This document shows, piece by piece, positions 34,885 to 43,390 of a DNA stretch of 64,000 bases. The stretch spans positions 1-64,000 of the forward strand of contig JAIPJF010000021.1 of assembly GCA_021734325.1 (NCBI GenBank), written 5' to 3'. This stretch comes from Fidelibacterota bacterium (GTDB lineage: Bacteria > Fidelibacterota > UBA8477 > JABMPR01). Made by a program: the position numbers and the translations under genes. Below the pieces are notes generated by a model. It was not told where the DNA came from. It ran no database searches and saw nothing but the letters and a program-made list of their open reading frames with translations. Every line of letters begins with the position of its first letter. The first letter of the stretch is position 1.

Positions 34885-34984
34885 GATTATTTCCTATAAA
34901 AAAACTGGATTCATCGTAAAGCCTGACTCAAATGTCGGACCTCTCGATGAACCCAGATTTATACCAAAATTTTAAACCTTGAGT

Positions 34985-35218
34985 TTATCCGAGTTTGCTG
35001 TCCACGTATGAAACTGCTTTTCCAACAGTTGTAATGGTCTCAGCATCTTCATCGGGAATCTCAATATCAAATACTTCCTCGAACTGCATAATGAGCTCAA
35101 CTGTATCTAATGAATCCGCACCTAAATCATCGATGAATGAGGCTTCCTCGGTGATCTTGGCAGCATCAACACCTAATTTTTCAACAATTACATCACGTAC
35201 TTTTTCGAAAGTTGACAT
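34985..35218 (-). CDS. acpP: Acyl carrier protein
   Basis: A 77-residue acidic carrier. The phosphopantetheine attachment Ser is in [13 protein letters not shown], followed by the recognition helix [15 protein letters not shown]. All fatty acid synthesis intermediates are carried on it. An AGGAGG-type site precedes the ATG. It lies between fabG and fabF, as is usual. Confidence 0.97.
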   Translation of the reverse strand: MSTFEKVRDVIVEKLGVDAAKITEEASFIDDLGADSLDTVELIMQFEEVFDIEIPDEDAETITTVGKAVSYVDSKLG

Positions 35219-35245
35219 GTTATTCTTTCCTCCTAACGTTCTAGT

Positions 35246-35995
35246 CTATCCTTGCATGACCAGGCCACCATCCACATTGTAGACCTGACCGGTGATATAT
35301 CCAGCTTGCTCAGAAGCAAGAAATGCTACCAGATTGGCAACATCGCTTGAATCTCCAATGCGACCCAAAGGGATCTGTGCAAACAACTTTTCTTTGGCAT
35401 CGTCTGTGATTACATCTGTCATATCGGTGGCAATATAACCAGGTGCAACTGCATTCACAGTGATTCCTCTTGATCCAACTTCCTTTGCCAGAGACTTGGT
35501 AAATCCAATAATACCAGCCTTCGAGGCTGCATAATTAGCCTGGCCGGCGTTCCCCATCTGCCCGACAACAGAAGTAATATTTATAATTCGTCCCCCTCGT
35601 AATTTCAGGAAATTCCTGAGCAAGACCTGGGACATATTGAATACACTTTTGAGGTTGATATTCATAATGTCATCCCATTGATATTCTTTCATACGCATCA
35701 TGAGATTATCCATGGTTACACCGGCATTATTCACCAGAATATCTACCTGACCGAATTCCTCAAGGGCAGCATTTGCAAGCGCCTTGCAATCTTCCATGGA
35801 TGAGACATCAGCTGCGACCCCTATGCAGGTATGCCCTAGGGATCTAAATTCCTCAGCCACTCTCTGACAGTCCTCTGCATTTCGACTGCTCAGAACGATC
35901 TTGCCGCCCAGTTCGGCAATCTGCAGCGCTATCTGGTGGCCGATCCCTCGTGTAGAGCCAGTGACAAGGGCCACTTTGTTTGTTAAATCGATCAT
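35246..35995 (-). CDS. fabG: 3-oxoacyl-ACP reductase
   Basis: NADPH-dependent short-chain dehydrogenase that reduces 3-oxoacyl-ACP. The 249 residues have TGSTRGIGHQIA (cofactor loop), NNAGVT, the catalytic Ser in INITSVVGQMG and YAASKAG with Tyr and Lys, and a C-terminus GQVYNVDGGLVMQG. The start overlaps the fabD stop (4 bases). It is a clear FabG in a fatty acid synthesis operon. Confidence 0.97.
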   Translation of the reverse strand: MIDLTNKVALVTGSTRGIGHQIALQIAELGGKIVLSSRNAEDCQRVAEEFRSLGHTCIGVAADVSSMEDCKALANAALEEFGQVDILVNNAGVTMDNLMMRMKEYQWDDIMNINLKSVFNMSQVLLRNFLKLRGGRIINITSVVGQMGNAGQANYAASKAGIIGFTKSLAKEVGSRGITVNAVAPGYIATDMTDVITDDAKEKLFAQIPLGRIGDSSDVANLVAFLASEQAGYITGQVYNVDGGLVMQG

Positions 35996-36906
35996 GATAT
36001 GGCCTCCAGTTGTTCCAGATTACTTAGGCCAAGACACTGAGCATCGCCATGAATTCTACGAATCAATCCTTGCAAAACACGTCCCGGACCAATTTCAACA
36101 TACTCGGAAATTCCCTCTCGGATCATTGTTTCCACACTGTCCTCCCATAGTACCGGACTCTCCAACTGTTTGATCAGGTTGGATTGTATTTTCTCGGGAT
36201 CCGTGGTCGGACTCGCATCGACATTAGCAATAACAGGCACTTTTGCCACATTAAATGTTGATGCTGCGATGATTTTTTTTAGCCCACTTACTGCCGGGGC
36301 CATTAAGGGTGAGTGAAAAGCACCGCTTACCTTGAGTTCGACAACCTTCCGCGCACCTAAATTTCTGGCAATTTCCATGGCATAATGAACAGCTCCCGTT
36401 TCACCGGAAATAACCACCTGCCCAGGTGAGTTAAAGTTTGCTGCCTGAACGATTCCGCGGACACTGGCATTCTGACATACCTTCTCAATATCTTCTCGGG
36501 TCATATTCAAAATGGCAGCCATGGATCCGTCCTGACTTTCTCCTGCGGCCTGCATACCTTCAGCTCTGACTTTTACAATGGATAAGGCATCCTCAAAACT
36601 CAAAACCCCGGCAGCATACAGTGCGGAATATTCACCAAGACTATGACCGGCAACCAATTGGAATTCAAAACTATGTGGGAGCAGCGAAAACAGGACGGCA
36701 GAATTTGCAAACAGGGCAGGTTGAGTAACCCTGGTTTCCGTCAAGGCTTCCAGCGGTCCGTTAAAGCTGATATCAGACAGGTCAAATCCAAGGATATCCC
36801 GGGCTGTGCTGTAGAGGGATCGTACAGATTCAAAGCGATCAAAAACATCCTGCCCCATACCAACAAGTTGTGACCCTTGTCCGGGAAATACGAGTGCGCG
36901 TCTCAA
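35992..36906 (-). CDS. fabD: Malonyl-CoA:ACP transacylase
   Basis: Moves the malonyl group from CoA to ACP. The 304 residues start FPGQGSQLVGMG and carry the Ser nucleophile in GHSLGEYSAL; the partner His is in SGAFHSPLM and a Gln in the N-terminal GQGSQ loop. It lies 3 bases after fabH and overlaps fabG by 4 bases. Confidence 0.97.
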   Translation of the reverse strand: MRRALVFPGQGSQLVGMGQDVFDRFESVRSLYSTARDILGFDLSDISFNGPLEALTETRVTQPALFANSAVLFSLLPHSFEFQLVAGHSLGEYSALYAAGVLSFEDALSIVKVRAEGMQAAGESQDGSMAAILNMTREDIEKVCQNASVRGIVQAANFNSPGQVVISGETGAVHYAMEIARNLGARKVVELKVSGAFHSPLMAPAVSGLKKIIAASTFNVAKVPVIANVDASPTTDPEKIQSNLIKQLESPVLWEDSVETMIREGISEYVEIGPGRVLQGLIRRIHGDAQCLGLSNLEQLEAIS

Positions 36907-36909
36907 GGC

Positions 36910-37908
36910 TTAAGCCTTTTTCCCGGGTCCGTATCTGAACAGAATGCTGCCCCAGGTATAGCCAGCCCCAAATGCGGCAAGGAGCACCAGATCACCATCC
37001 TTGATCCGTTTTTCACGAACCACTTCATCCAGACCCAGCGGAAGGGTAGCAGCGGTTGTGTTTCCATATTTATCAATATTTAGCAGAACTTGTTCGTCAG
37101 TAAAGCCTGCTTTACGAGCCGCAACATCAATAATTCTTTTATTTGCCTGGTGTGGAATAAAAATGGCTACATCCTCGGCCTTAAAATTATTCTTGTTCAG
37201 AATATCCACACTGACCTGGGCCATATCCAGGGAAGCACGCTTAAAAACAGAGCGACCATCCTGATAAATGTAATGTTCCCTGGCGTCCACCGTTGCATGG
37301 GTAGCAGGTTTACGACTTCCTCCGGCTTTCATGTACAGGGCGTCAGCCCCTGAGCCATCAATAAATAGAAGATCATCGATCATTCCATACTGCTCATCCT
37401 CAGTGGGTTCCAGGAGGACGGCACCGGCACCGTCACCAAACAGGATGCATGTATTTCGATCGGTATAATCCAGGATGGAGCTCATGGTGTCAACACCAAC
37501 AACAATAACCTTTTTATGCCCGGTCTGGATGAGCGAACTGCCAGATTTTAAAGCGAATAGAAATCCTGAGCAGGCTCCGGATAGGTCATAACCCCAGGCT
37601 TTTTTCGCGCCGATCTTCTCTTGAATCAGGGCAGCGGTTGAGGGAAAGAGCATGTCCGGGGTGACTGTTGCAACGATTATAGCATCAATATCTTCAGCTT
37701 TTGTACCCGTTTCCTTGAGCAATTTGTTAACAGCTTGCACGCTCATATCTGAACTGGCTTCACCTTCTGCTGCAATATGCCGTTCACGGATTCCAGTCCG
37801 GGACACGATCCATTCATTATTGGTATCGACTAACTTTTCAAGATCGAAATTGGTTAATATTTTTTCAGGTACATAGGAGGAAACACCAGTTATTGCTGCT
37901 CTGATCAT
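36910..37908 (-). CDS. fabH: 3-oxoacyl-ACP synthase III (KAS III)
   Basis: Starts fatty acid synthesis by condensing acyl-CoA with malonyl-ACP. The 332 residues contain the Cys-His-Asn triad: Cys in SGACSGFLFAL, His in FIPHQANKRI and Asn in YGNTTAATLPLGL. The N-terminus TGVSSYVPEKILTN and WIVSRTGIRERH are typical. Its acyl-CoA preference (acetyl or branched) cannot be read by eye. It lies 18 bases downstream of plsX. Confidence 0.97.
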   Translation of the reverse strand: MIRAAITGVSSYVPEKILTNFDLEKLVDTNNEWIVSRTGIRERHIAAEGEASSDMSVQAVNKLLKETGTKAEDIDAIIVATVTPDMLFPSTAALIQEKIGAKKAWGYDLSGACSGFLFALKSGSSLIQTGHKKVIVVGVDTMSSILDYTDRNTCILFGDGAGAVLLEPTEDEQYGMIDDLLFIDGSGADALYMKAGGSRKPATHATVDAREHYIYQDGRSVFKRASLDMAQVSVDILNKNNFKAEDVAIFIPHQANKRIIDVAARKAGFTDEQVLLNIDKYGNTTAATLPLGLDEVVREKRIKDGDLVLLAAFGAGYTWGSILFRYGPGKKA

Positions 37909-37926
37909 TTATTTGTTCCTAGATAT

Positions 37927-38967
37927 TTAGTGATGGATGATTTCTTCATCCATATCCGTATATTTAATCGTGGATAGGGATGCCGTGATTTCCTGCTCGA
38001 TTGCCTCAATCAAATTCGAGTTGATGAGGCGTTGAGCTTCAAAAAGTGCGTTTTTAATGGCTTTTTCATTCGAGCTGCCATGGGCGATAAGGGAAATCCC
38101 CTTGATCCCCAGTAATGGTGAGCCGCCATAATTATTTGGGTCAAAAATACCTACAAGTTCAGTGAATACTGGTTTGATAAGCCGTGCTCCGATGAGTCGA
38201 GACGGTCTGTCAAGACGACTTTTGATCATGGTAAAAAGTGTTTTGAATGTACTCTCGGCCAACTTTAGACAGACATTCCCCGTAAATCCGTCAGTCACAA
38301 TGACATCAAACTTATTGTTAAAAATGTCTCGTCCTTCAGCATAGCCCTGGAAGTCAATATTTGCCTCTTCCAGCAATCGTTTGGCTGCTTTGACCAGGGG
38401 AGTCCCTTTTTCGCCTTCCTCACCAATACTCATGAGAGCAACACGGGCTGATTTCTTTTTTGTGATCTGGCGATAAACGATGCTTCCCATGATTCCAAAT
38501 TGGAGCAGATTCTTGGGTTTTGCTTCAGCGACTGCTCCAACATCAAGGAGGAGTGTTGCTCCTTCCTCATGGGGCATAAATGCGCCGACAGCTGGTCTAT
38601 CAACACCGGGAATTCTGCCCAGGGTAAGCAGTGAGTAGGTCATGGTTGCACCCGTATTGCCAGCGGAGATAAAAGCATCCCCTTCCCCCCGTTTCACCAG
38701 TTCAATACCAACCTTCAGGGATGAATCTTTTTTCTCTTTGAAGGATCGGGTGGGTGATTCATCCATTGCGACTACTTGTGAGGTATGATGGATATGCAGA
38801 CGAGGACTCTCGAATGATTGTGCCTGAAGCTCTTGACGGATCAGGTTTTCCTGGCCGACAAGGATGATATCGCCGACACTGCGAGGATCATTCAAATATT
38901 GAATAGCACCTACAATATTGATAAAAGGGGCGTTATCGCCCCCCATTGTATCAACCACAATTTTCAT
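37927..38967 (-). CDS. plsX: Phosphate acyltransferase PlsX
   Basis: Makes acyl phosphate from acyl-ACP for phospholipid synthesis; a peripheral membrane enzyme. I start at ATG 38967, since MKIVVDTMGGDNAP is the canonical N-terminus; the longer frame to 39033 would run into rpmF. About 346 residues. Motifs: ISAGNTGATMTYSLL, LLDVGAVAEAKP, DGFTGNVCLKLAES and NYGGSPLLGIKG. It lies 8 bases after rpmF. Confidence 0.96.
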   Translation of the reverse strand: MKIVVDTMGGDNAPFINIVGAIQYLNDPRSVGDIILVGQENLIRQELQAQSFESPRLHIHHTSQVVAMDESPTRSFKEKKDSSLKVGIELVKRGEGDAFISAGNTGATMTYSLLTLGRIPGVDRPAVGAFMPHEEGATLLLDVGAVAEAKPKNLLQFGIMGSIVYRQITKKKSARVALMSIGEEGEKGTPLVKAAKRLLEEANIDFQGYAEGRDIFNNKFDVIVTDGFTGNVCLKLAESTFKTLFTMIKSRLDRPSRLIGARLIKPVFTELVGIFDPNNYGGSPLLGIKGISLIAHGSSNEKAIKNALFEAQRLINSNLIEAIEQEITASLSTIKYTDMDEEIIHH

Positions 38968-38975
38968 CGGATGGA

Positions 38976-39158
38976 TCAGACCTCTTTGGGAATGATTACC
39001 TGTTTTCCTTTGTAATATCCGCAATGTGGACACACACGGTGTGGTAATTTTGGCTCATTGCAATTGGTGCAAGTAATTAGACCGGCTAGAGTTGCCTTCC
39101 AGTGTGTGCGACGTTTATCTCTTTTGGCCCGTGAGGTTTTTCTTTTTGGTACAGCCAC
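38976..39158 (-). CDS. rpmF: Ribosomal protein L32
   Basis: A 60-residue basic protein of the large ribosomal subunit. It starts [17 protein letters not shown], typical of L32, and keeps the zinc-binding cysteine pairs CTNC and CPHC. Its position between the DUF177 gene and plsX is conserved across bacteria. Confidence 0.97.
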   Translation of the reverse strand: MAVPKRKTSRAKRDKRRTHWKATLAGLITCTNCNEPKLPHRVCPHCGYYKGKQVIIPKEV

Positions 39159-39171
39159 GAGTTAATATCTC

Positions 39172-39660
39172 CTATTCATTGAACAAATCTTTTAGCTTAG
39201 CCCAGCGGTCATCCGATTCCGCCTCAGCTTCCATACTTTTTTTGAGAGCCTTTCCGGCATCACAATCAGGACCACATATATGCGAAATGGGGATAGCCAA
39301 CAACACGGTGTCATGAACATATGGATATAGATCGAACTCTATCTGATTTGCAGTCAGGAGGATGATATCTTCACTCTCATTCTCATCAAGATGTTTCGGA
39401 TTGTAAGTCAGGAAGAGCTCGAAATTTCCCTCGAGAGTATCCTCAAAATCTTCCATCCCAAATTCGCAAATAAAAATTCCGGTACAAGCAACCTTGCCCT
39501 GGAGATAAAAATTCTGATCCTGTCGATCAATGGATAATTTCAGCTCCAGCTTGAGTGGTTTCCACTCAATAGTATCATCGTGCTGTAGTTGTGCTATGCT
39601 GTCAAAGATCTGCTCTGATTTGCCTCTCGGCAATGTGTTCAAACTTAACTTCATTGTCAA
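39172..39660 (-). CDS. YceD/DUF177 family protein
   Basis: A 162-residue protein of the DUF177 family, almost always found directly before rpmF and linked to 23S rRNA accumulation in plants and bacteria. It shows the family pattern CTGIFICEFGMEDFE (a conserved Cys/hydrophobic turn), YPYVHDTVLLAIPISHICGPDCDAGKAL near the C-terminus, and an acidic end. Gene order DUF177-rpmF-plsX agrees. M1 or M3 may be the start. Confidence 0.88.
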   Translation of the reverse strand: MTMKLSLNTLPRGKSEQIFDSIAQLQHDDTIEWKPLKLELKLSIDRQDQNFYLQGKVACTGIFICEFGMEDFEDTLEGNFELFLTYNPKHLDENESEDIILLTANQIEFDLYPYVHDTVLLAIPISHICGPDCDAGKALKKSMEAEAESDDRWAKLKDLFNE

Positions 39661-39728
39661 AGCCGCGCAATATAGATGGGAGTTATTCGCATGTCAAACG
39701 TTTAACTTGTTGTGAAATCAGGTGCATA

Positions 39729-41183
39729 TCATGGATTCATGATAGCTTCGATCTCTGCTATTGTCTTAGGTATTTCAGCACTCAAAATTCGATGCCCCTC
39801 GTCAGTAATTAAAACATCATCCTCAATGCGGACCCCGATATTCCACCACTTCGGGTCTATATCCGCTGCCTCCTGGATATAGATACCTGGCTCGACAGTA
39901 ATCACCATCCCGGCTTTAAATTTGTGCTTTTCACCACTATCATCAAGATAACCACCAACATCATGGACATCCAGTCCCAGCCAGTGACTTGTTCCATGCA
40001 TAAAGAATTTTTTATATTTTCGCTCAGCGATCAAAGTTGCCGGGTCACCACTTAACAGGCCCAAATCGACCAGACCATTGGTAATTACTTCAATGGCGAT
40101 CCTGTTTGTCTCCTTAAAAGCGACCCCGGGTCTGATACTTTGAATAACGGCCATCTGCGCATCCAGAACGAGCTGATAGATTTTTGCCTGTTCAGAACTA
40201 AAGCGACCGCTAACGGGCACGGTCCGGGTAATATCTGCTGAATAATAGTCCCATTCAGCGCCGATATCCATAAGAATAAGTTCGCCGGAGCTAAGCGCTC
40301 CTTTATTATCCTCATAATGCAGAAATGTGGCATTTTTTCCCGAGCCAACGATCGAAGGGAACCCGAATCTCTCAACCCCACGTTTTTTAAATCCGTACTC
40401 TATTTCAGCTTGAACTTCGTATTCGTATTTTAAATCAGGGATCTTTGGGAGGGTCTCGAGTAATGAAGCTCCAGTGATATCAATGGCTCTCTCAATGGCC
40501 GTGATCTCAAAATCAGACTTGAATAAACGCATACTTTTAATCAGGGAATTCGCTTCCTGCACAATTTGAGGGTGGTGGTAACTTCCTTCAAGGGAATGGC
40601 GAATTTGATTCTCAAAGTCCCTGTCACCGCCGCATGAAATCACCAATCTCTCATAGGGTTCAATTAATTTTGGCAGATAGTCGAAAAAGTTTTTGTAGGC
40701 GATTGATTCATTGATCTCCGGAAGCTGGCCCGCTTCTGAAACACCTGGTCTGGGTCCTGTCCAGAGTTCTCTTTTTATATCCCGTTCCGGGACAAATAAA
40801 GTCGCCTCAGCCTCCTTTGATTCATCTTCTTTTGGACTCAACACGAGTACTGCATCAGGATACACCCAGCCGGTGAGATAATAAAAGTTTGATTCCTGCC
40901 GGTATGGGTGATCAACACCATTGTTCCTTTCCACTTGTGCAGCCGAGTGGATGACGGCAATTGCATTCAATTCTCTTAATTCATTGAGCAGGACTGCCCT
41001 TCTTCGGGCAAATTCATCGCTTGGCAGTTTTCCACCTTTGGACATTCCCTGGACTATGGCTATGCTAATGATGAGGGATGCAAATATTTTTACATTTCTC
41101 GAAGCCCAAAATGGTCTGTCTTCGCGAGTCCCGAGTGAATCTCCGGGACGTGGCGATCTCAGCCTTGAGATTGCGTCGGTCAT
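39729..41183 (-). CDS. M24B family Xaa-Pro aminopeptidase, exported
   Basis: A dinuclear-metal peptidase that removes N-terminal residues before proline. The start I prefer is ATG 41183 (MTDAISRL), inside a dispersed repeat, with GAGGGA about 4 bases upstream; the frame is open to 41264. The repeat-encoded segment leads to a hydrophobic signal (VKIFASLIISIAIVQG), so export is likely, which is uncommon for this family. The creatinase N domain (about 70-230) is followed by the pita-bread domain with metal ligands in LMDIGAEWDYYSADITRT (two Asp), FMHGTSHWLGLDVHD (His), VEPGIY (Glu) and GVRIEDDVLIT (Glu). It is the last gene of a three-gene run with the D-Ala-D-Ala dipeptidase and glycosylase genes. 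Confidence 0.88.
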   Translation of the reverse strand: MTDAISRLRSPRPGDSLGTREDRPFWASRNVKIFASLIISIAIVQGMSKGGKLPSDEFARRRAVLLNELRELNAIAVIHSAAQVERNNGVDHPYRQESNFYYLTGWVYPDAVLVLSPKEDESKEAEATLFVPERDIKRELWTGPRPGVSEAGQLPEINESIAYKNFFDYLPKLIEPYERLVISCGGDRDFENQIRHSLEGSYHHPQIVQEANSLIKSMRLFKSDFEITAIERAIDITGASLLETLPKIPDLKYEYEVQAEIEYGFKKRGVERFGFPSIVGSGKNATFLHYEDNKGALSSGELILMDIGAEWDYYSADITRTVPVSGRFSSEQAKIYQLVLDAQMAVIQSIRPGVAFKETNRIAIEVITNGLVDLGLLSGDPATLIAERKYKKFFMHGTSHWLGLDVHDVGGYLDDSGEKHKFKAGMVITVEPGIYIQEAADIDPKWWNIGVRIEDDVLITDEGHRILSAEIPKTIAEIEAIMNP

Positions 41184-41201
41184 ACTTCCCTCGCAAAGAC
41201 G
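41118..41201. repeat. Dispersed REP-like repeat, copy C (forms gene 5' end)
   Basis: On the plus strand it runs from TCTTCGCGAG through GGCGATCTCAGCCTTGAGATTGC to ACTTCCCTCGCAAAGACG. On the minus strand it reads GCGAGGGAAGTATGACCGAC, giving a ribosome site and ATG for the M24 peptidase gene. It matches copy B (31729-31820) closely. Confidence 0.8.
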
Positions 41202-41253
41202 AAAAATGATTGATACATACGATCTACACTTGTGCAGCATTCTATGGTTTCCA

Positions 41254-41940
41254 TTATTCAACAATATGGTAGTTTAAGCGGGCTTCCTTGACACTCACTG
41301 CATTGAAATGCCACCACTCAATTGAAATTGTCTGGAATTCTGCCTCGGTCATCACCGTCCTGAGAAGCCTTCTGTTTTCCAACTGCTCCTTACTTAATTT
41401 TCCCTCTTTCAGAAATTTATCCTCAAATCTTGGCTGTGCGAGCTTTCCAAAATAATCAAAAGGGGTTCCCATGTCGAGAGGAACTCCCTCGTTCGTAGCA
41501 ATGGTGAGATCAACGGCTGATCCAAAATTATGCACAGACCCAGTTTCAGGATTTGCTACATAATCCTGGGAGGGAGTACCATAAACAAGGGTCCACATTT
41601 TCCTTTGGATAGAGCGCGGTCGAGCACCATCATAAATTAAAAGTGTGAGTTCCGGGTTGATCTTTTTAAGATTCATTTGGGCTTGTGCCAGCATCCTTGC
41701 GGCCATTGGCTGGAGATAGCAGTCATCAAGTTCACCATACGTGTCCGCACCTAAAAAATTATCCATGGTCGAATACTTTAATTCGACCAGTATATCTGGT
41801 GCCAGGCTATGAATATTTACCAGGCCTTGCGCCTGCAGCTGTTTTTCAAGACCTGGGGTTGTTTGAATCTCTTGTCCCCAGATCGTGGAGATCAGGCTAA
41901 GAACAATGATGATTCGCTTGCTTAACAATCTGATTATCAT
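41254..41940 (-). CDS. D-alanyl-D-alanine dipeptidase (VanX/DdpX type, M15D)
   Basis: A 228-residue exported zinc dipeptidase. The signal peptide ends near IWGQEI. Zinc and catalytic motifs are present: SVHNFGSAVDL (SxHxxGxAxD, zinc His and Asp), IEWWHF (ExxWH: catalytic Glu and zinc His) and DGARP in the substrate site. Family members hydrolyse D-Ala-D-Ala, for cell-wall turnover or glycopeptide resistance. With no vanA/vanH nearby and a signal peptide, peptidoglycan turnover or D-Ala scavenging is likelier. The start overlaps the stop of the glycosylase gene (ATGA). Confidence 0.9.
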   Translation of the reverse strand: MIIRLLSKRIIIVLSLISTIWGQEIQTTPGLEKQLQAQGLVNIHSLAPDILVELKYSTMDNFLGADTYGELDDCYLQPMAARMLAQAQMNLKKINPELTLLIYDGARPRSIQRKMWTLVYGTPSQDYVANPETGSVHNFGSAVDLTIATNEGVPLDMGTPFDYFGKLAQPRFEDKFLKEGKLSKEQLENRRLLRTVMTEAEFQTISIEWWHFNAVSVKEARLNYHIVE

Positions 41941-42626
41941 GGCGAGAAGATAGTGTACTCTTTGCCATTCTGCCAGTTTCGAACACTGAGAGGATTTTTT
42001 GTTGAGTATTTTGTATATCTGGCATCGATGAAGCGGTATGGCAAATGCGCATCTCGATGTGGGGGAATGCCAAGTCGGGTACTCTGGATGATCTGGCTGG
42101 GATTGTAGAAATCATCGATCATGGTAAACGTGTCCTCGTCAAGTTGCCGCGCATTCCAGTCAGGAACCCTTAGTCCCATGGCCCTGCAAAGCAGTGTCTG
42201 CCCGGCACACACCTTTTCCAGAGGTCGAGGTTTCCCATTCTTAAGGGGATTGTTCGCCAACATGAGAGCCACACTCTCCTGGTCCTGCTCCGAGTGGGCA
42301 AGGGGGAAAGCTGATTTGATCAGCACGGCGTTCCCCTCACCTTGGCATGAAAAATTCAAAGAATCTCCACCGCGAGCATAATACATGTATATCGTGCCGG
42401 GAGGCATAAAAAGGGCGCGTCGTGAATAAGTGTTGCCGAGGGAAGCATGACTACCCCGCTCATTGATAAGATAGGCTTCTGTTTCGATGATCCTGGAAAA
42501 GAGCCATTGATTATCCTGCCTTACCTGGAGGACTTTTCCAAGCAGGTCCTGAGCAAGAACCCTGGCATCCCGGTCAAAAAAATCTGAATCCAGTCTTTTT
42601 GGCGTGGCAGTCTTAAGGTACTCCAT
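41937..42626 (-). CDS. mpg: DNA-3-methyladenine glycosylase (AAG/Mpg family)
   Basis: A 229-residue base-excision repair enzyme that removes alkylated purines. Motifs: FFDRDARVLAQDLLGKVL at the start, RIIETEAYL with the catalytic Glu, HASLGNTYSRRALFMPPGTIYMY and the SLNFSCQGEGNAVLI strand of the base pocket. The length agrees with the bacterial family (about 200-230). It is the first gene of the minus-strand trio, overlapping the dipeptidase gene by four bases. Confidence 0.9.
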   Translation of the reverse strand: MEYLKTATPKRLDSDFFDRDARVLAQDLLGKVLQVRQDNQWLFSRIIETEAYLINERGSHASLGNTYSRRALFMPPGTIYMYYARGGDSLNFSCQGEGNAVLIKSAFPLAHSEQDQESVALMLANNPLKNGKPRPLEKVCAGQTLLCRAMGLRVPDWNARQLDEDTFTMIDDFYNPSQIIQSTRLGIPPHRDAHLPYRFIDARYTKYSTKNPLSVRNWQNGKEYTIFSP

Positions 42627-42689
42627 CCTGAAGATTAATCAATTATGACAGAAGCAAAATAGAAATTCAGAGGTTTGAGGAGGATATTC

Positions 42690-42729
42690 TCCCATTTGAG
42701 AGAATGCCTTCCCGTTTCTCAGACAATGC
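42690..42729. promoter_or_regulatory. Near-direct repeat upstream of MerR gene
   Basis: TCCCATTTGAGAGAATGC (42690-42707) and TCCCGTTTCTCAGACAATGC (42710-42729) form an imperfect tandem pair in the 134-base region between the divergent mpg and MerR-family genes. It may be an operator. Confidence 0.3.
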
Positions 42730-42750
42730 GTCTTTGTGAACATATGAATG

Positions 42751-42765
42751 AACAAATAATTTGTT
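42751..42765. promoter_or_regulatory. Palindrome AACAAAT-A-ATTTGTT
   Basis: A perfect 15-base palindrome 72-86 bases before the ATG at 42836. MerR regulators bind palindromes in promoter spacers. The preceding base extends it to GAACAAATAAT, which recurs at 59432-59442 upstream of the cytochrome b/c gene. Confidence 0.35.
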
Positions 42766-42835
42766 TACGCAACTACATCTCCTTTCTTTAAACGACAATT
42801 ATTATTTAAAAATTTGCAGAGATTTGGCTAAAAAT

Positions 42836-43390
42836 ATGGGAATCCAGGTCATTTGGAGTGATTCCCGCCCCTTTGGCATGCACTTTGTAAATACTGTATT
42901 TCAGAATACGGAAAATATATTGAAATTATCTCAACATAATACGAATCAGCCTGAGTGTCTGTCAGAAGAGACCCTATACTCGCCCCATGACGTGGCGACG
43001 ATGCTTAACCTCTCCGTGGAGACGCTTCGACTCTATGAGCGAGAAGGGCTTTTCGTCCCTTACAAATTGTCTTCTGGCCACCGGCGATTTACCAAGAGTG
43101 ATATCGAATGGATAGAGTGCATTCAGAAACAGATCCATGAGAACAAACTGAATTTTGCCGGCATTCGCTATTTGCTCTCCATGCTGCCCTGCCATGAGAT
43201 GAAAGATTGTTGTATGGAAGATTATAAAGCTTGTCCCGCAGGTGATAAAAGTTGTCGTCCATGCTGGGATTTCGAAGGTACGCCTTGTAGATTAAGGGGC
43301 GAAAACTGTCGGACTTGTGTTGTGTACCAACAAGTTCTAAACATTGATCACTTAAAAGAAATATTATCGGTGAAATTCAAATGCGAATAA
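42836..43390 (+). CDS. MerR-family regulator with Cys-rich C-terminal sensor
   Basis: A DNA-binding regulator. The MerR helix-turn-helix and wing are clear: LYSPHDVATMLNLSVETLRLYEREGLFVP, then SGHRRFTKSDIEWIECIQ. After the dimerisation region comes a 45-residue tail with about ten Cys (LPC, DCC, AC, SCRPC, TPC, NC, TC), far more than a metal-sensing MerR loop needs, so an iron-sulfur cluster or several metal ions are plausible. The start is uncertain: TTG 42761, ATG 42836 or TTG 42920; I chose the first ATG clear of the palindrome at 42751. The last ten bases overlap the start of the multiheme cytochrome gene, so regulator and cytochrome are coupled. It probably controls this gene set in response to redox state or metal. 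Confidence 0.8.
   Translation: MGIQVIWSDSRPFGMHFVNTVFQNTENILKLSQHNTNQPECLSEETLYSPHDVATMLNLSVETLRLYEREGLFVPYKLSSGHRRFTKSDIEWIECIQKQIHENKLNFAGIRYLLSMLPCHEMKDCCMEDYKACPAGDKSCRPCWDFEGTPCRLRGENCRTCVVYQQVLNIDHLKEILSVKFKCE

Noticed and set aside
41254-41940. Vancomycin resistance locus
   Set aside because: The VanX-like dipeptidase has a signal peptide and no vanH, vanA, vanR or vanS neighbours.
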